A stretch of DNA of 64,000 nucleotides from Aphanomyces cochlioides (taxonomy: Eukaryota; Oomycota; Saprolegniomycetes; Saprolegniales; Verrucalvaceae). Location of the stretch: assembly GCA_019828595.1 (NCBI GenBank), contig JAHQRK010000001.1, positions 372,001 through 436,000 of the forward strand, in the 5' to 3' direction. A program made the position numbers and the translations under genes. Positions 11,928 to 24,237 of the stretch are shown here, piece by piece (the first letter of the stretch is position 1; every line of letters begins with the position of its first letter). Below the pieces are notes generated by a model. That model did no database searches. It was not told the origin of the DNA and saw only the letters and a program-made list of their open reading frames with translations.

Positions 11928-13589
11928 CTTGGAGATGGAAATCGAAAAATGACGTGCATTTGCACATCTGAAATCCTCCTCGGACGAGATTACACCAAAA
12001 TGACAGAACGCGCTTCAACGACGCAACGAGTGGCATCATCATCTCTCCTCGCCGTCACGCTTGGTCAGTCCATCCTAATAGACGTTCCTGAGACTGAAGT
12101 AATCCTCCCGCGGGTGAATCGTCATCTTGGTACCGTGTGGATGAAGCGTCAGGTTCAGGTCAATTCTTGATGTCTCGTCGTTGCATTTCATGGTCGGATT
12201 CGATATTCACTTGACAGTTCATGGATTTGGTGAGGATCGCTGCTGACTCAGACTTGCTGAGGAAATGGAATCTGTCATGCTCCACCACAGTACATGCCAC
12301 GCAACATGACGATCTTCAGGTAGACAGCGAAAGCTGTGGGAAGGAGAGCAGCCACCTAGCTCCACAGTGGTCGGAATATCAAGCACCACCGTCTTATCAT
12401 AGCGCACATGCTGAATTTGATGCAGCATATCCGCTTGGATTCCGAGTGCATATCATTGCAGTCTCAAGAGGTCTCGAACCACTTAAGAGGCCCTTCTGCA
12501 AGCTCGCTCATTTGCTGAGGACACTCGAAGAGCTAGCTTACGAGTGCCAGGACCTCCATGAACTGGAAACGCGGCACGATTATTGAACCTTCATTAAGTT
12601 GCCATCGTTGCCATTGGCGAACCGCTGAGAGGTTCTCCAGACATCCCACCGCAATCCAGCCTTGAAACTCTTTCAGCTGCACCAAGTTTTAAGCGGCTTG
12701 CAAGGCTTTTCAACGCCACCAAGCAAACGACATTTGTCCTTAAATCCACACGGAAAGAGCGCTGACTTGACTCTGCCTGTGGCTTCTTTGAATCTTATCT
12801 GCGTAATTGGAAACCCAAGATCCGTCCTCGGTCTCCATTCCTCGTGTGGCGGTCGTCATGCGATGAGATGGATGCATGCATCGCCCTGGGAAGATCTTAG
12901 GATCATCCGTTGGTCAAATTACGAACAGACGATCTGTACGACGTATCCGGATCCGGAAACAATTGCTGGGTCCTTCCAGGTGAGCAATGCATGATCTTGC
13001 CAACGTGACTTCTAAAGCTCTTGACTTTTTCAAAGATCAAATCTGTTCGAGACGGTGCTTGTCGTGAGTGCATGGCACAGTACTGTCATCCCATCGACGG
13101 ATAGCGACGTGGATGCTCGACAGCGTATGCGACGCAGGACATTTTTCTCGTTCACTGACAAACGTCGACGTCATCAGTTGGACATGGAACCCAGCGAGAC
13201 AGCGTAGCCACGCAATGCATTTGATGCATTTCCAAGTACTATTCTCATCAGAGAGTCCATACTCTTCGTCGTCAGCCGCGCCAGAGAGCGAGCTGGACAT
13301 GTCCACGACTGTGTGATGACAAAGCAGCCTGTGAAAATGAATCTTGAAGTTCGTATGAAAGGGTGAAACTCTTAAATTGTATACCTTTTTGATGTCCTCC
13401 CCCCACTTTTGAATCTGGTAATTCCTTTTATACCCACCCTCTAGAAAACGAATTTTTTATATTTTTGGCATTTTCATAGAAAATATATTGACAAATATCT
13501 TTTTTGACATATATTTTTTTATTTTGGACCTTCCGTGCGAATTTGCAACGTTCTTGCATTCCAACATCAGGATTCAATCGAGAAAGTCC
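11928..13589. other. 1.66 kb without a confident gene
   Basis: The longest ATG ORF is 12221-12586 (+, 121 aa; MDLVRIAADSDLLRKWN...). Its opening faintly resembles START-domain proteins of oomycetes (RIAADxxLxxKWN). Further short open stretches on + at 12784-12985 and 13068-13316 might be later exons, but stops fall between them and I found no convincing splice chain. It could be a decayed gene. From 13320 to 13560 the DNA becomes AT-rich and probably holds the promoter of DDHD paralogue 3. Confidence 0.35.
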
Positions 13590-16500
13590 ATGACGGCGGC
13601 CGTCGTTGCCGCAGGTCTTGTCGAGGAGTATGACAAGTGGATGCACGATATCCAAACATGTCTCTCCATTGCACATAAAATTTCAGCGACGATCGAAAAT
13701 CCAACGACCAAGCTTGAGATTTCAACAGTGACCGCAGCTGCCGAATCTCTCGAAACCTGTTCCGCCGCGGTCTCGAAAGCGCTCTCGTTTCTCCACAATC
13801 TCTTGGATAGTTCCGACACAAAATCGGACGGGACGTCAGGCGATCCAACTGTCTCGACGACAGGGATCTATTCGGATCATCCACAAGAGAGTGCCGATGA
13901 ATCCGAAGATGATTTGACGGAAACTGGAGATGAAGATGACGAGACCGATGATGACGATGACGATGAAATCGATCTATCTGATTTACCTGAAATTGACCCT
14001 GTTTATGGTGAAGAAGCAGAGAAGCTCAACGGCGTTGTCATTGACAGGATCGAAGCTGCGTTGAATGATGATGCCAGATTTGATGCGTTCAGACTTCAAG
14101 CGATGGACTTTGGCACGGGAAAACAATCCGCGGATGAATTTTACATGTATTTGGAAACGCAGATGACCGACCAAATGATCTCAGAGTTCATTTTGGACTT
14201 TGCACGATTGTTGGCTAACCCCGAACAACGAACAAGCTTGCTCATATCCCACGTAAGAGCACAGCGACAACGTGCCAAGTCGAAATCAAACCACCGAAAA
14301 GCATCAATGTCGTCATCTGTCAGCGGTGGCGAAGAGACTGAAAGCTTTAATTTTCCTTCGGAGGTAATATGCATCTCAAATGAATACGATTCATTCAAAT
14401 TAATTGTAGCTTCATCTTGACACGGTCAACCATTTGATGTTTGTTATCCACGGTATTGGGCGGCACGGCGATTTCAAAGAAGGCGATCAGATTGAAAACC
14501 CATCAGCACCTTGGGCAACAGGATCAAATCAAGCTTTTCGTGATATGTTCAGAGCAATGCAAGAAAGCCATTTCAAGTAATTCACAACAACAAACAACGC
14601 ATCTCAAAATTGTACTAGGGAAATACCCATAGCGCTGGAAATTCAATCGATCGAGTGGCATGAAGAATTGCACGATCCCACAGGCGTCGACTCAGTATTT
14701 GACATCATTTGTCCTGAAGGATCGCAAGGGTAATTAGTGCTCACTATCATGATATCTAATAACTGTATTACATAGCATTCGCCAATTCAACAAAGACACA
14801 TTCATGGATATCCTCTACTATTTGTCCCCGAACTATGGCCAAATTGTCGTCAATTCTGTCACAGAGCAACTCAACACAAAGTACAAAGTCTTTATGGACG
14901 AACACCCTGGTATGCGACACCTTTGCTTTCAGTGTCAACGATCGATCCTAGGCTGGAATGGCCAAATTTCAATCTTTGCCCACTCTCTCGGCACTGTCAT
15001 CACCTATGACATATTGACACACCCTGCTGGATCAGTTGCGAAGAATGGAGTAAAATTCTCTGGTCTGGATTTCGATGTCGAAAACTTCTTTGCCGCGGGG
15101 TATGTTTAAATCCAACAAAGTCCAGAGGCTGACAAAAAGTAGGTCTCCAGTTCCTGTCATGATTCTATCTCGAGGTGACTTGGACTTAAAGGACGGAAAA
15201 TTTACACCTGGTATTGCATTGCCAAAATGCAACCACTACTACAATATCTATCACCCCATTGACCCGATTGCATACCGAATCGAACCATTGATGCACCCTG
15301 ATATGCATGATAAACCACCAGTTCAATTGATCCAAGTCAGTTAGCGCGTCATGTATTATTACTGACCTTGCTAACAGGCACACCACTGCAGGAATATGCC
15401 GTTTTCAAAAATGCAAGAAATGTGGGAACGCATTACAGCCCCAGCACCAGGCTTTACTTCACCGCGCATCGACTATGTCATGCGCCGTCGGAGCCGCGAA
15501 GGCGTGATCGAAATGGCCTACGCAGCTGCATCCCACTCTGCGTGCTGGGAATCCGAAGATGTTGTCATGTTTACTCTCATGCAGATTTGTCGGCCGGTCA
15601 GTTGAACATATAAGTATTCTGATGGGTGACTGTACTATAGGTTGTCGATATATTGCGCAGATACATGAGCGCCCAGAGACCACTGCCATCATTGTGCCCA
15701 AGAGGCCTTGTGCCTATTACGCCACACTCCAAAGTTCATGTCGCTACTACAGTCCTAGCTCGAGATCGAGCTACAGGGGTATGGCAGACACGCACAGTTG
15801 TCATGGACCACAAACGGGTCTACCTGGCGTCGAATGTGGACGATGTAGCTTGCCGCAAGAAATGGGTCATTGCACTGTCGAAAAAGATGATTGTGGAGCT
15901 CGGTGACGATGCGTTCACTCTAAAAGTTGCCCCGGAACAAAAGGCGCCAAAATCCCCTGCTCTTAACCTATTTGGAGCTACTCCGCCATCGCAAGCTGGT
16001 CAAGCAACTCAGATTTTGCGAGCCAACACGACTGAACTCCGTGATGAATGGCTAAGCGCCATCAAAGCTGCTGTTGATGCACTTTCGCACATTGTCGCTC
16101 CTCGGTATCTATAGCACCAAGTTGACTTGCTTCACATTTTTCTCTAGTATACCCATATCGACAACTGGCCTCGAACTACCAACAGGAACATCTATCGACT
16201 ATTTTGGTGCGCTGAAGACAAGCATTCTTCAGTTCAAAACACTCAAAGCCAAGAGCTGGTATGAAAGCCAAGGCTGGACAACGCGCTGGTTTGTACTCAC
16301 GGACACATCACTCGAGTGTTATGAGGGCTGCCCGAATTTGCTCCGTCTCGTACAATTTCCAGTTTACAAGGCCACTGTGCTAGCATATCCAAACCGATGC
16401 CTCATTCGAATAGTGACGAAAACGGGCACGACTTTGGATTTCAAGGTCAAAGATTCGCGCACATTTGACGTATGGATACAAGGCCTCGAGCAAGTCGACC

Positions 16501-16931
16501 GATGTGCGATAAAGCTCCAAGAAGACGTGACTGAGCACAGTGCTCTGGGTGTATCGCTTGATTCACAACTGCCAGCAACCCATCGATTAAGTGTTGACAA
16601 GTACTTCGTCCTCAACGACGACAAAGGGTCGTATGCTGCTTTTCAAATTCGCATCCAAAATGGCGGACAGACAATTCTGCGTCGCTACAGTTCCTTCCGC
16701 GAGCTACATCGTCAACTCCGATTGATATTCCCGCACGAACAAATGCCCTCCCTGCCACCAACTCGCCTCTGGGGCAAATTCGACGCCAATTACCTCTCAA
16801 CTAAATGTTCTCTTCTCAACACGTACCTGGGCAGCATTGAGACGATGTGCACCAACAATCACTCAGCCAAGACAATCTTTCAGCAATTTTTAGACGTTGA
16901 CAAGGCATCGCCCACTTATGGAGACGAATAA
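13590..16931 (+). CDS. DDHD-type lipase with PH and PX domains, paralogue 3
   Basis: Nine exons, eight introns of 42-46 nt, 997 aa; the joined coding length is an exact multiple of three. There is an acidic linker (nt ~13900-13990) after a helical N-terminus. The core has LMFVIHGIGRHGDF, the elbow FAHSLGTVITYDILTH, then FFAAGSPVPVMILSRGDLD and IYHPIDPIAYRIEPLM. A PH-like domain follows (TRWFVLTDTSLECYEGCP). The last ~120 residues are a PX domain: VDKYFVLND, ILRRYSSFRELHRQLR with the phosphoinositide-contacting RR/YS, then MPSLPPTRLWGKFDANYL. PX domains bind PI3P or other phosphoinositides, so this copy probably targets endosomal membranes. It is the only one of the four paralogues with a PX. 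Tail-to-tail with paralogue 4. Confidence 0.88.
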
Positions 16932-17006
16932 CTGCTGCGTCAGCCCCATGACGAAGAGACGAAGATATCGTTAAAAGAAATGAAGTCATTGTATCAATAT
17001 GTAGGC

Positions 17007-19353
17007 TTAGAGGATCGTGTCGTCTTGGACAGTGGTGCATGTCTTGGTGCTGCGAATGGCATCGACCCACGTATCAAAGAGCCCTTCGCTGGAAAACTTG
17101 ACACTGACAGTCGTGCCTCGCGCATTCACAAAGCGAACGACCTTGACTTCTCTTGACGAGATAAACGCCTTGACGATCGAGAAGTGGGCCCATTTGTCAA
17201 TAGGCGGTGCACTGTCGAAGCAGTCGAGCGTCGAGTGATGGAGAACAAACCACTTGGAGCCCCACACGTTGGATAGCACGCTCGTTTTGATAGCGCCAAA
17301 GTAGTCCACCGACGTGCCGTTGGGCAAGAGGAGACCAGTCGTGTCAAACCCACGAGTAGGTTTCGCAGTTCCGGCATTTTCGATCACATGTTGGATGGCA
17401 CTGACCCATTCATCTCGGAGGACAGTCGTGGCAGCTTTGAGAATATGCGTGGCGTTCACCGACGAATTGGGTGGCAGCATGGAAAAGAGCGAGTTGGTGG
17501 TGTCAGGAACAAGCTTGAGAGAGAGTGGATCGTTTGCCACGGGCTCAACGCGTGAGTTGGCCGACAGCGGGATCGACCATTTCTTGGTGCAAGCAATTTC
17601 CTTGGACGACGACAAGTAGTAGAGACTTTTGTTGTGGCCCAGGATGATTGGCTTGGGGAACCACCCGCCTGAAGATTGATCGCGAACTTCCGCCGTCGTA
17701 GCGAGGCGAGGACGCTCGTGAGGTGTGAAGTGAGTCAAGTGGCGCGGCACGAGAACTGGCTTGGCTCCTTGGACAGCTCGGATTTTGTCTGCCACAGGTC
17801 GACAGATCTGCAACAGCGTGAACAAGACGACGTCTTGGGATGTCCAGTAGGACGAATGAGAGAATGGTGCATAGGCCAAATCAATCATGCCTTCCATCGC
17901 TTGTCGTCGGAGGATGAAATCCTGTCGCGTTGGGTCAGGATAGAGCTGAATCAATTCGGCAAAGGATTTATTCTTCACAGAGTCAGCCTACAACTTTTGT
18001 TGAGGATCTTGTCATGGGAAACCAACTCTACCGCAATGAGTTGGACAGCTGGAACTTTGCTCATCTTGCGCTGAAAGAGAGGCTCCACGCGGTAGCCGAT
18101 CGGGTCCAGCGGGTGGAACAAATTGTAGTAGTGGTTGACCTTGGGAGGTTTGAACGACTCTGGGTCGTTTGGATCCAAGTTGACATCTCCACGGGATAAG
18201 ACCATGACAGGCACAGGTGATCCAGCGCAAAAGAGATTCTCGACCGCGAACTCAAGGCCAGGATAGTGCACGCCAATGTTGGACACGTCGCCAACGTCAT
18301 GAGTGAGAATGTCGTAGGCAATGATCGTCCCGAGGGAATGCGAAAAGATCGACACTTGGCCATCCCATCCTAAAGTCATTTTCATGATGAGGAACTCTAG
18401 TGTGATGGCGACGATGGACCTGGATGTTGGTCGAGGAATCGTTTGTACTTTGCATTGAGTTGCGACGTGACTGACTGCACAATGACTTGGGAAAACTTTG
18501 GCGCAGTGTAGTAGAGCAAATCCATGAACGCTCGCTTGTTGAATTGACGGATTCTTGGGAGTGGTCATGGACGAAAGGAAAGAGAGGATGTCTTACTTGT
18601 CTGAACCTTCGGGAGAGATCGAGTCAAAGACAGAATCGACGCCACTGGCATGGACTTCATCGTGCCATTCAATCGATTGAATCTCAAGAGCGAGAGGGAT
18701 TTCCCTGGATGCACCACATGTGAATCTTCATTGAGGTATGATGGGCTTACTGGGAAAGGAAAGTCTCCCGCGTCGTTCGAAATAGCTCGCGGAAGACGGG
18801 GTATTCTCCGACAAGTTCAGGTGTGCCACTCAACCGTCCATCTTGGAAATCCGTGTGCTCGCCAATGCCATGAATGACAAACATGAGATGGTTTACAATA
18901 TCGACTTGGACCTAGCAACATCAACTCGCATGTTCTTGCCAAGCATTTCCAAGTTACCTCGTTCGAGTCTTGGGCTTGTGCGTCATCCTGCTCACTTCCA
19001 GCAACATCTGTCTCTGAAGAGTAAATGCCAGCATTGGGTTCAATCACGTTGTTGTCTTCGGTAGATGCTTCCTCGACTGCTTCTTCCTCGACGAGTTCTT
19101 TGGTATTTTCATCAGCCGCGGCTTTCTCCACATCGTTCAAATGATCCAATGCAACACGAACAGCAGCAAGACAGGCTTCCAAGGCTTCCAACGCTGTGGA
19201 AAACTCCGTCCGTGGAATGACAGGAGCCTGACGAAGGAGAGAAACCGAAGCTTTCTTGGCTGCAGCTGTGCAGATCTCAATTTCAGACACGAGGACGTCC
19301 AGTTCCTCCAAGTGAGGCATCGAAATGTGCACAGATTCGGCTTGGGCGACCAT
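17007..19353 (-). CDS. DDHD-type lipase with C-terminal PH domain, paralogue 4
   Basis: Six exons, introns of 43-50 nt, 705 aa; start ATG 19353 (MVAQAESVHISMPHLEEL). The core has NHLMFVIHGIGEHTDF, the elbow FSHSLGTIIAYDILTH (S in place of the first G of GxSxG), then LFCAGSPVPVMVLSRGDVN and LFHPLDPIGYRVEPLF. The PH-like tail is KWFVLHHSTLDCFDSAPPID. Intron positions match paralogues 1 and 3, showing common descent. It is the only copy on the minus strand and its stop is 75 bp from that of paralogue 3, as if that pair arose by inverted duplication. Lipase role by family; substrate not shown. Confidence 0.87.
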
Positions 19354-19572
19354 GATGCGAATCAAGAAATGAAACCCATTTGGCCAAACCCACGATCCAG
19401 TACAAGTGACGCCGCAAGGGATGTCAATGACTGTCTGATCGTTGAAGGGATTCGCTGAAATAGCATCACATGTACACTGTACGAAGGCACCATGTCAGCT
19501 CAACAAATATCACGATGAGGATGCTATTTCTCTCTTTTAACGACAAAATTTGTCAATTCTACAATCACGCGC

Positions 19573-21257
19573 TCATAAACGATCTTCTTCGTCCGTCATG
19601 ATAAATCCATTCGTCGGCATATATCCTCGAGGACTCTTGGCAGCCGCTACCGCTGCTGGGTGCATCTTCACCATGCCATCGTATTCGTCTGATTGATCTT
19701 CCAAAGGCATGTATTCCGCCAAGATGCTTCGTACTTGATCGCGCATTTGCCGTTGACTGCGCTTCCAATATACATAACCAGCCGACGCAACACCGACTCC
19801 AGCCAATGCCAAAATGAAAATCAACGTGGTCAAGCTCACGCCACCGCTCAAACTCGCTGCGTTCAACGCTCCTCCTTGCTTGATGCAGTTGATCAACGCC
19901 ATGTTGTTTTGGTCTGAGCAGCTACAGATTGCTGGAGGGTCGTGGATGCCATATCCAGCACAAATCATATTCATAATTCCACTGGCATCAATGCGACCGC
20001 GGGCATGGACGCCATCAACGAACAAAGCTGGAAGCCGGAGCAATTGCAGGGCTGTTTGTTCTTTCAAGTCGTTTTCGAGCCATGGGTTGATTTCATCGAC
20101 GTCCGCACCATAAGGTTGCATACATTCTTCGACAGCTCCAATATCGATACCGGACTTTTTCATAACAGAAATGGCACATTTCTTGCTCATAAATGTTTCT
20201 TCGCGTTGGTTGCATTCTTCAGCAAATGTGTTTACATAACGCCACCACTTTTTGCCAATGCCCGGGTCAGCCTTCGACGCCACGTCCCAAATACACTTAC
20301 GGCGGAGATTTTCAATCACCACATCAGCACCAGAAGCACCTGCCGTTCGGTCATGGAAGGGAGAAGGGTCCATAAGACAGTAACGGCCCTTGTTGATGCA
20401 CATGTTACCGCAAGGATCAATGCCATCGCGGACATCGCATCCCACTTTGGATCCGTTGTACATGACAAAACGAGGAGTAAAGAAGGCTCGGTCGCCAAGA
20501 GAGTCAACAATCGCTTCAGCAGCCTTCAACATGACCTAGTTCGACGTGAGATGAATTTAAGATTTGCCGCCCTACAGTGCTTTGTTCATCCCATGCACTG
20601 TGCCACATGGTCCACTCAACACGACCATCAGGGGATGGAATACCCCAGTCAAATTTCACCATAACATTGCTAATTCCAGCGGCATGCGAAATCGTCTTCT
20701 TGATGTCATCAGCATCAGCTTTGCGGATCATCATGGAGGGAATCGTGATGTCGCCTCCAGACTCGTCGTCATTCATGTACGGTAGAACAGTTTCGCAAAA
20801 GGAGTCACCCGTACGGCGCATGCAGTCTTCGTCAGTGCAAAGACATTTGTTATCAGCAATGATGACTGCGCGAGCTCCAGCATGTTGGGCGCGTCGTACT
20901 TTCTCAACAAACACACAGTCGCCCCGATCAATCATCAGTGCAAACGGCGGTTCCCAATTGCCCTTAGGAAAATCTTCACATCCTGTACCGTTTACGTAAA
21001 TCAGTTGTGTCTGGAGCGAGCCGACGTTATATCCAGGATAGCCAAACAGCGCATCTTTGTGGACGTATCCGTCCTTCTTTTGAAGCGATTCGGGAAAGAT
21101 GATTTGCAACTTCGTGTGGTCGTTCTACCGCAGCAGATCACTCCTTTTTCATCCTGTAATGAAATCTTACCTCGACCGAAGGCCATTCATTAACTTCTGC
21201 CGCTGGGGAGGCCGTTGTCCACGCCGCAAGCGCACTCAGAGCCACACAGCGCAGCAT
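19573..21257 (-). CDS. Vacuolar sorting receptor-like type I membrane protein (PA domain)
   Basis: Exons 21257-21171, 21124-20576 and 20535-19573; introns 46 and 40 nt; 532 aa. The N-terminal signal peptide is MLRCVALSALAAWTTAS. Next is a protease-associated domain (FALMIDRGDCVFVEKVRRAQ, GARAVIIADN, ITIPSMMIRKADADDI). A cysteine-rich thioredoxin-like luminal part follows (CGNMCINKGRYCLMDPS, WWRYVNTFAEECNQ, LPALFVDGVHARGRID). One transmembrane segment lies near the end (LTTLIFILALAGVGVASAGY), with a short cytosolic tail containing YMPL, a YxxPhi sorting signal. Plant VSRs of this build carry soluble hydrolases from Golgi to vacuole. The plant EGF repeats are not evident here. Confidence 0.85.
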
Positions 21258-21778
21258 TTTCTTCTTCCCTCCGTCGAATATTTGGAAATGAAGATGTTCT
21301 GTCCCAGACTGCAACTATTTCTTTTTTGTTGTCAAACTTTCGATACAAATTTCCATATAAATCTCGAATTGTTTTTAAATAATGCAGAATATCCGTCTTC
21401 GCTTCTGAAGAAAGATTGTTCCGGATAATGTCCGGATAACCCATGCATGTACTTTCTTTGTTTTATCTTGAAATTTGTATACGTTCAAAATGGCCGCAAA
21501 ATATCTTGGATTTTGTATGCGTCACATGTCATTTCCAAACAGGATCTCAAGGACTAAGGATCGCGCCAAATGATGCGACTCGTGCAGCTGGCCGCAGACG
21601 GCGATGGATCTATTTAGCTCAGCCTCTTAGACCGCTTCATGATCATCTTTTCTTGCGATTTTGTGCCTTGAATCACCTCTTGGTGCGAAATTGGAGTGGT
21701 GTTACATCAAAGTTGGATGAAACAGTCTGAAGTGTGAAAGTGGTTACAAGCAAGACATAACGATTGAGCTTGAGCCCC
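21258..21778. promoter_or_regulatory. Divergent intergenic region, sorting receptor / CFAP263
   Basis: 521 bp between two divergent start codons, AT-rich at 21300-21510. No ORF with family features and no recognisable consensus element. Presumed to contain both promoters. Confidence 0.4.
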
Positions 21779-22931
21779 ATGGAAGACCCTACGTGTGTAG
21801 GAGACGACGAGTTGGAGGAACTGGAGGCAAAGGTAAATCGTATCTGTATTTTGTACTTCAGGGTATGCGCTAGCTGGAAGAAGCGATGCGACAAAACGAA
21901 CAATTGGCACATGAAAATGAACTCTTTGAGTCATACTTGAAACGCAACGCGCAGGTGGGAATTTTAGCATGCGCAGATCTAAGACTCGTGTGTAGCCCAA
22001 CATGGTTGTCGAAGAAGAAGACAAGAAGGATAAAATGGACAAGAACAAGAACAACCGACAACGGCGTCAAAGACCTCAAGCCACCATATCAATCGAACAG
22101 AAAAATGCCATTTGCAGCGCCGAGTTGGAGGAAGCTCAGAAGGAAGTTGAAGAGACAAAGCGAACCTCTGAGCGATTGATCGACACTTTGCGAGCCGTGC
22201 TGGAGGAAACGGACATTCGCATTTCGGAGCTCAAGATGGATGCGTACGAATTCAAGCGAGACATCGTCGTTGGGGCAGAGAATTTTCGCACAGGGAAAAC
22301 TATGGCCGAGAAGATGATCCGATACATGGAAGACAAGCTTCGCGCAAAGGATGCAATTGTCGAAAAGCTACGACTCAAGAATGCAACCTTGAAAAGCCAG
22401 GCTCAAAAGATCGATGCACAACTTCGACAAAAAGAAGAAATGGGCGATGCCTTGCATTACATTGATTTCCACCAACTCCAAATTGAAAACAAGCAATACG
22501 TGGCAAAAATCGAAGAGCGAAATGACGAGCTGCTCAAGCTCAAGCAAACAACAGGCAACACCGTTCAACTCCTCAACAACCTCAAGCAAAAGCTGAACGA
22601 TTTGATCGATGAGTCGGCCTGGCTTCGCGCTGAAATCAAGTCGCGCACGGACTTAAATGAAAAAGTCAAAGCAGAGCTTGTGACTGTAGCTGACGATATT
22701 GTGAAAGAATCGAAAGCGATGAGAGGTCTCAACACGAAAGAAGAACCAAATGCCGACATGCCGCAAGTAAGAAATCATCATGAAGGTAGCCACATTAGCG
22801 TCATACTCTCAATGTAGATCTTGGACTTTGTCAGCCAGAAAGCCCACATGTACGAACTCCAGCAAGAAGTCGCCAACTACGAACGCAAAGTCGAGATTGC
22901 CGAGCTAGCTGCCAAGAAGAAAGCTCATTAA
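21779..22931 (+). CDS. CFAP263: Cilia- and flagella-associated protein 263 (CCDC113)
   Basis: Exons 21779-21832, 21874-21954, 21996-22766 and 22818-22931; introns 41, 41 and 51 nt; 339 aa. Almost entirely coiled coil. The CCDC113/CCDC96 family signature is clear: AMRQNEQLAHENELFESYLKR near the start, then KRDIVVGAENFRTGKTMAEK, KLRLKNATLKSQ and MGDALHYIDFHQLQIENKQY. In animals and ciliates the protein sits at the base of radial spoke 3 / the nexin-dynein regulatory region of motile cilia. A lysine-rich linker (KKDKMDKNKNN) replaces part of the usual N-terminal region. A second cilium gene, EFHB, lies in the same window. Confidence 0.9.
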
Positions 22932-23161
22932 ATGTATTTTTGTTTGGCCAACCTTATTTGTGTACTTCTCGAGCTGTGAGGGTTCCCGCCATTGCTATCG
23001 TAGTCATGGACTTGACGACGTCAAGGAATACATCGACCATGCATCTCTTCAGGAGACAAGGAAGTGCTGCGATGTCGATTCGATGGAAGGATGATTTGAG
23101 TACAGTAATGTGACACTCACTCTTTTCCGGACTTGTGGGGACAAAGATCGTGTTCTCGCAA

Positions 23162-24237
23162 ATGCTTCCTCGCACACGACTCCATGCTTCGTACACATGT
23201 CCATGGTTGGTCTACGGCATGAGTTGGAGCAATGCGCCAAACGAAAAACTCCTCGCGGTCACAAGTTTCACTCAAGAGTACGCCAACCAACTGGAGATCC
23301 TCCAACTTCACGACGACACCAACACACATGAAGATGTCGACATGGACGTTCAAAACGGCTCGACGAACTCACATCATCCTCACGCGATGCAGCCGCGAGC
23401 ATTCGTCGAGCATCCTTATCCAGCGACGAAAGTCCTGTGGTCCACGGAGAACAACTCTTCCAAACTAGCGACAACCGCCGACTATTTGCGCATTTGGCGC
23501 GTCCACGAGGACACGATTCAATGCGCGGCGACTTTGAGCAAGTACCAAGCGGGAGAAAACTGTTCTCCATTGACATCGGCTGACTGGAGCACAGCCGATA
23601 CACACATCCTTGGCACGTCTGCCGTCGATACGTCCATTTGCATCTGGGACCTCAACAAGTGGAAACGTCCCAAGCAGGAAATCGTCGCGCACGATGCTGA
23701 AGTGTACGACATGACATTTTCCAACTGCACGAATATCTTTGCCTCCGTTGGCGGCGACGGAACTCTTCGCATCTTTGATCTGCGGTACGTCGCTATCTCC
23801 TCCGTCATACATATCTTCTGGGTAGCAATTTGAAGTCCTGTTCAATCATTTACGAATCCGCCGACGTGTGTCCGCTCATTCGCTTGACATGGAATAAACT
23901 CGACCAGAACTACATCGCAGCCATGATGTCTGAAGGTCCGTCCGTCCTTGTCTTTGATGTGCGGAAGATGGGAACTCCCGCGACGGAATACTCACAGCAG
24001 ACGACACAACCTGGAAACATAAATGCAATTGCATGGTCATCCACGATTCCCCATCACATTTGCGCCGCGGGAGAAACCACTGGAGCGTTTATTTTTGATG
24101 TCCAGCGGCAAGATCGAACTCCAGTTTGGAGCTACAACGGAGGTGGCAATATCAACCACCTCGAATGGTCTCGACAGCATCCTGGTCTTCTCGCAATGGC
24201 TATCGATCAAAGCGTCCATGTCGTCAACGCGCAATAG
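23162..24237 (+). CDS. DCAF7: DCAF7 / WDR68 (TTG1-like) WD40 adaptor
   Basis: Exons 23162-23784 and 23826-24237 with one 41-nt intron; 344 aa, the normal size of the family (~342). The start at 23162 (MLPRTRLHASYTCPWLVYGM) fits the family opening, where a short basic leader precedes Y..PW..Y.M.WS. WD blades include HPYPATKVLWS, TTADYLRIWRV, GTSAVDTSICIWDLN, HDAEVYDMTFS, SVGGDGTLRIFDLR, LTWNKLDQNYIAAM and NINHLEWSRQHPGLLAMAID. WDR68 is one of the most conserved WD40 proteins. It is an adaptor for DYRK/HIPK kinases and DDB1-CUL4, and the plant homologue TTG1 acts with MYB-bHLH factors. Confidence 0.92.
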
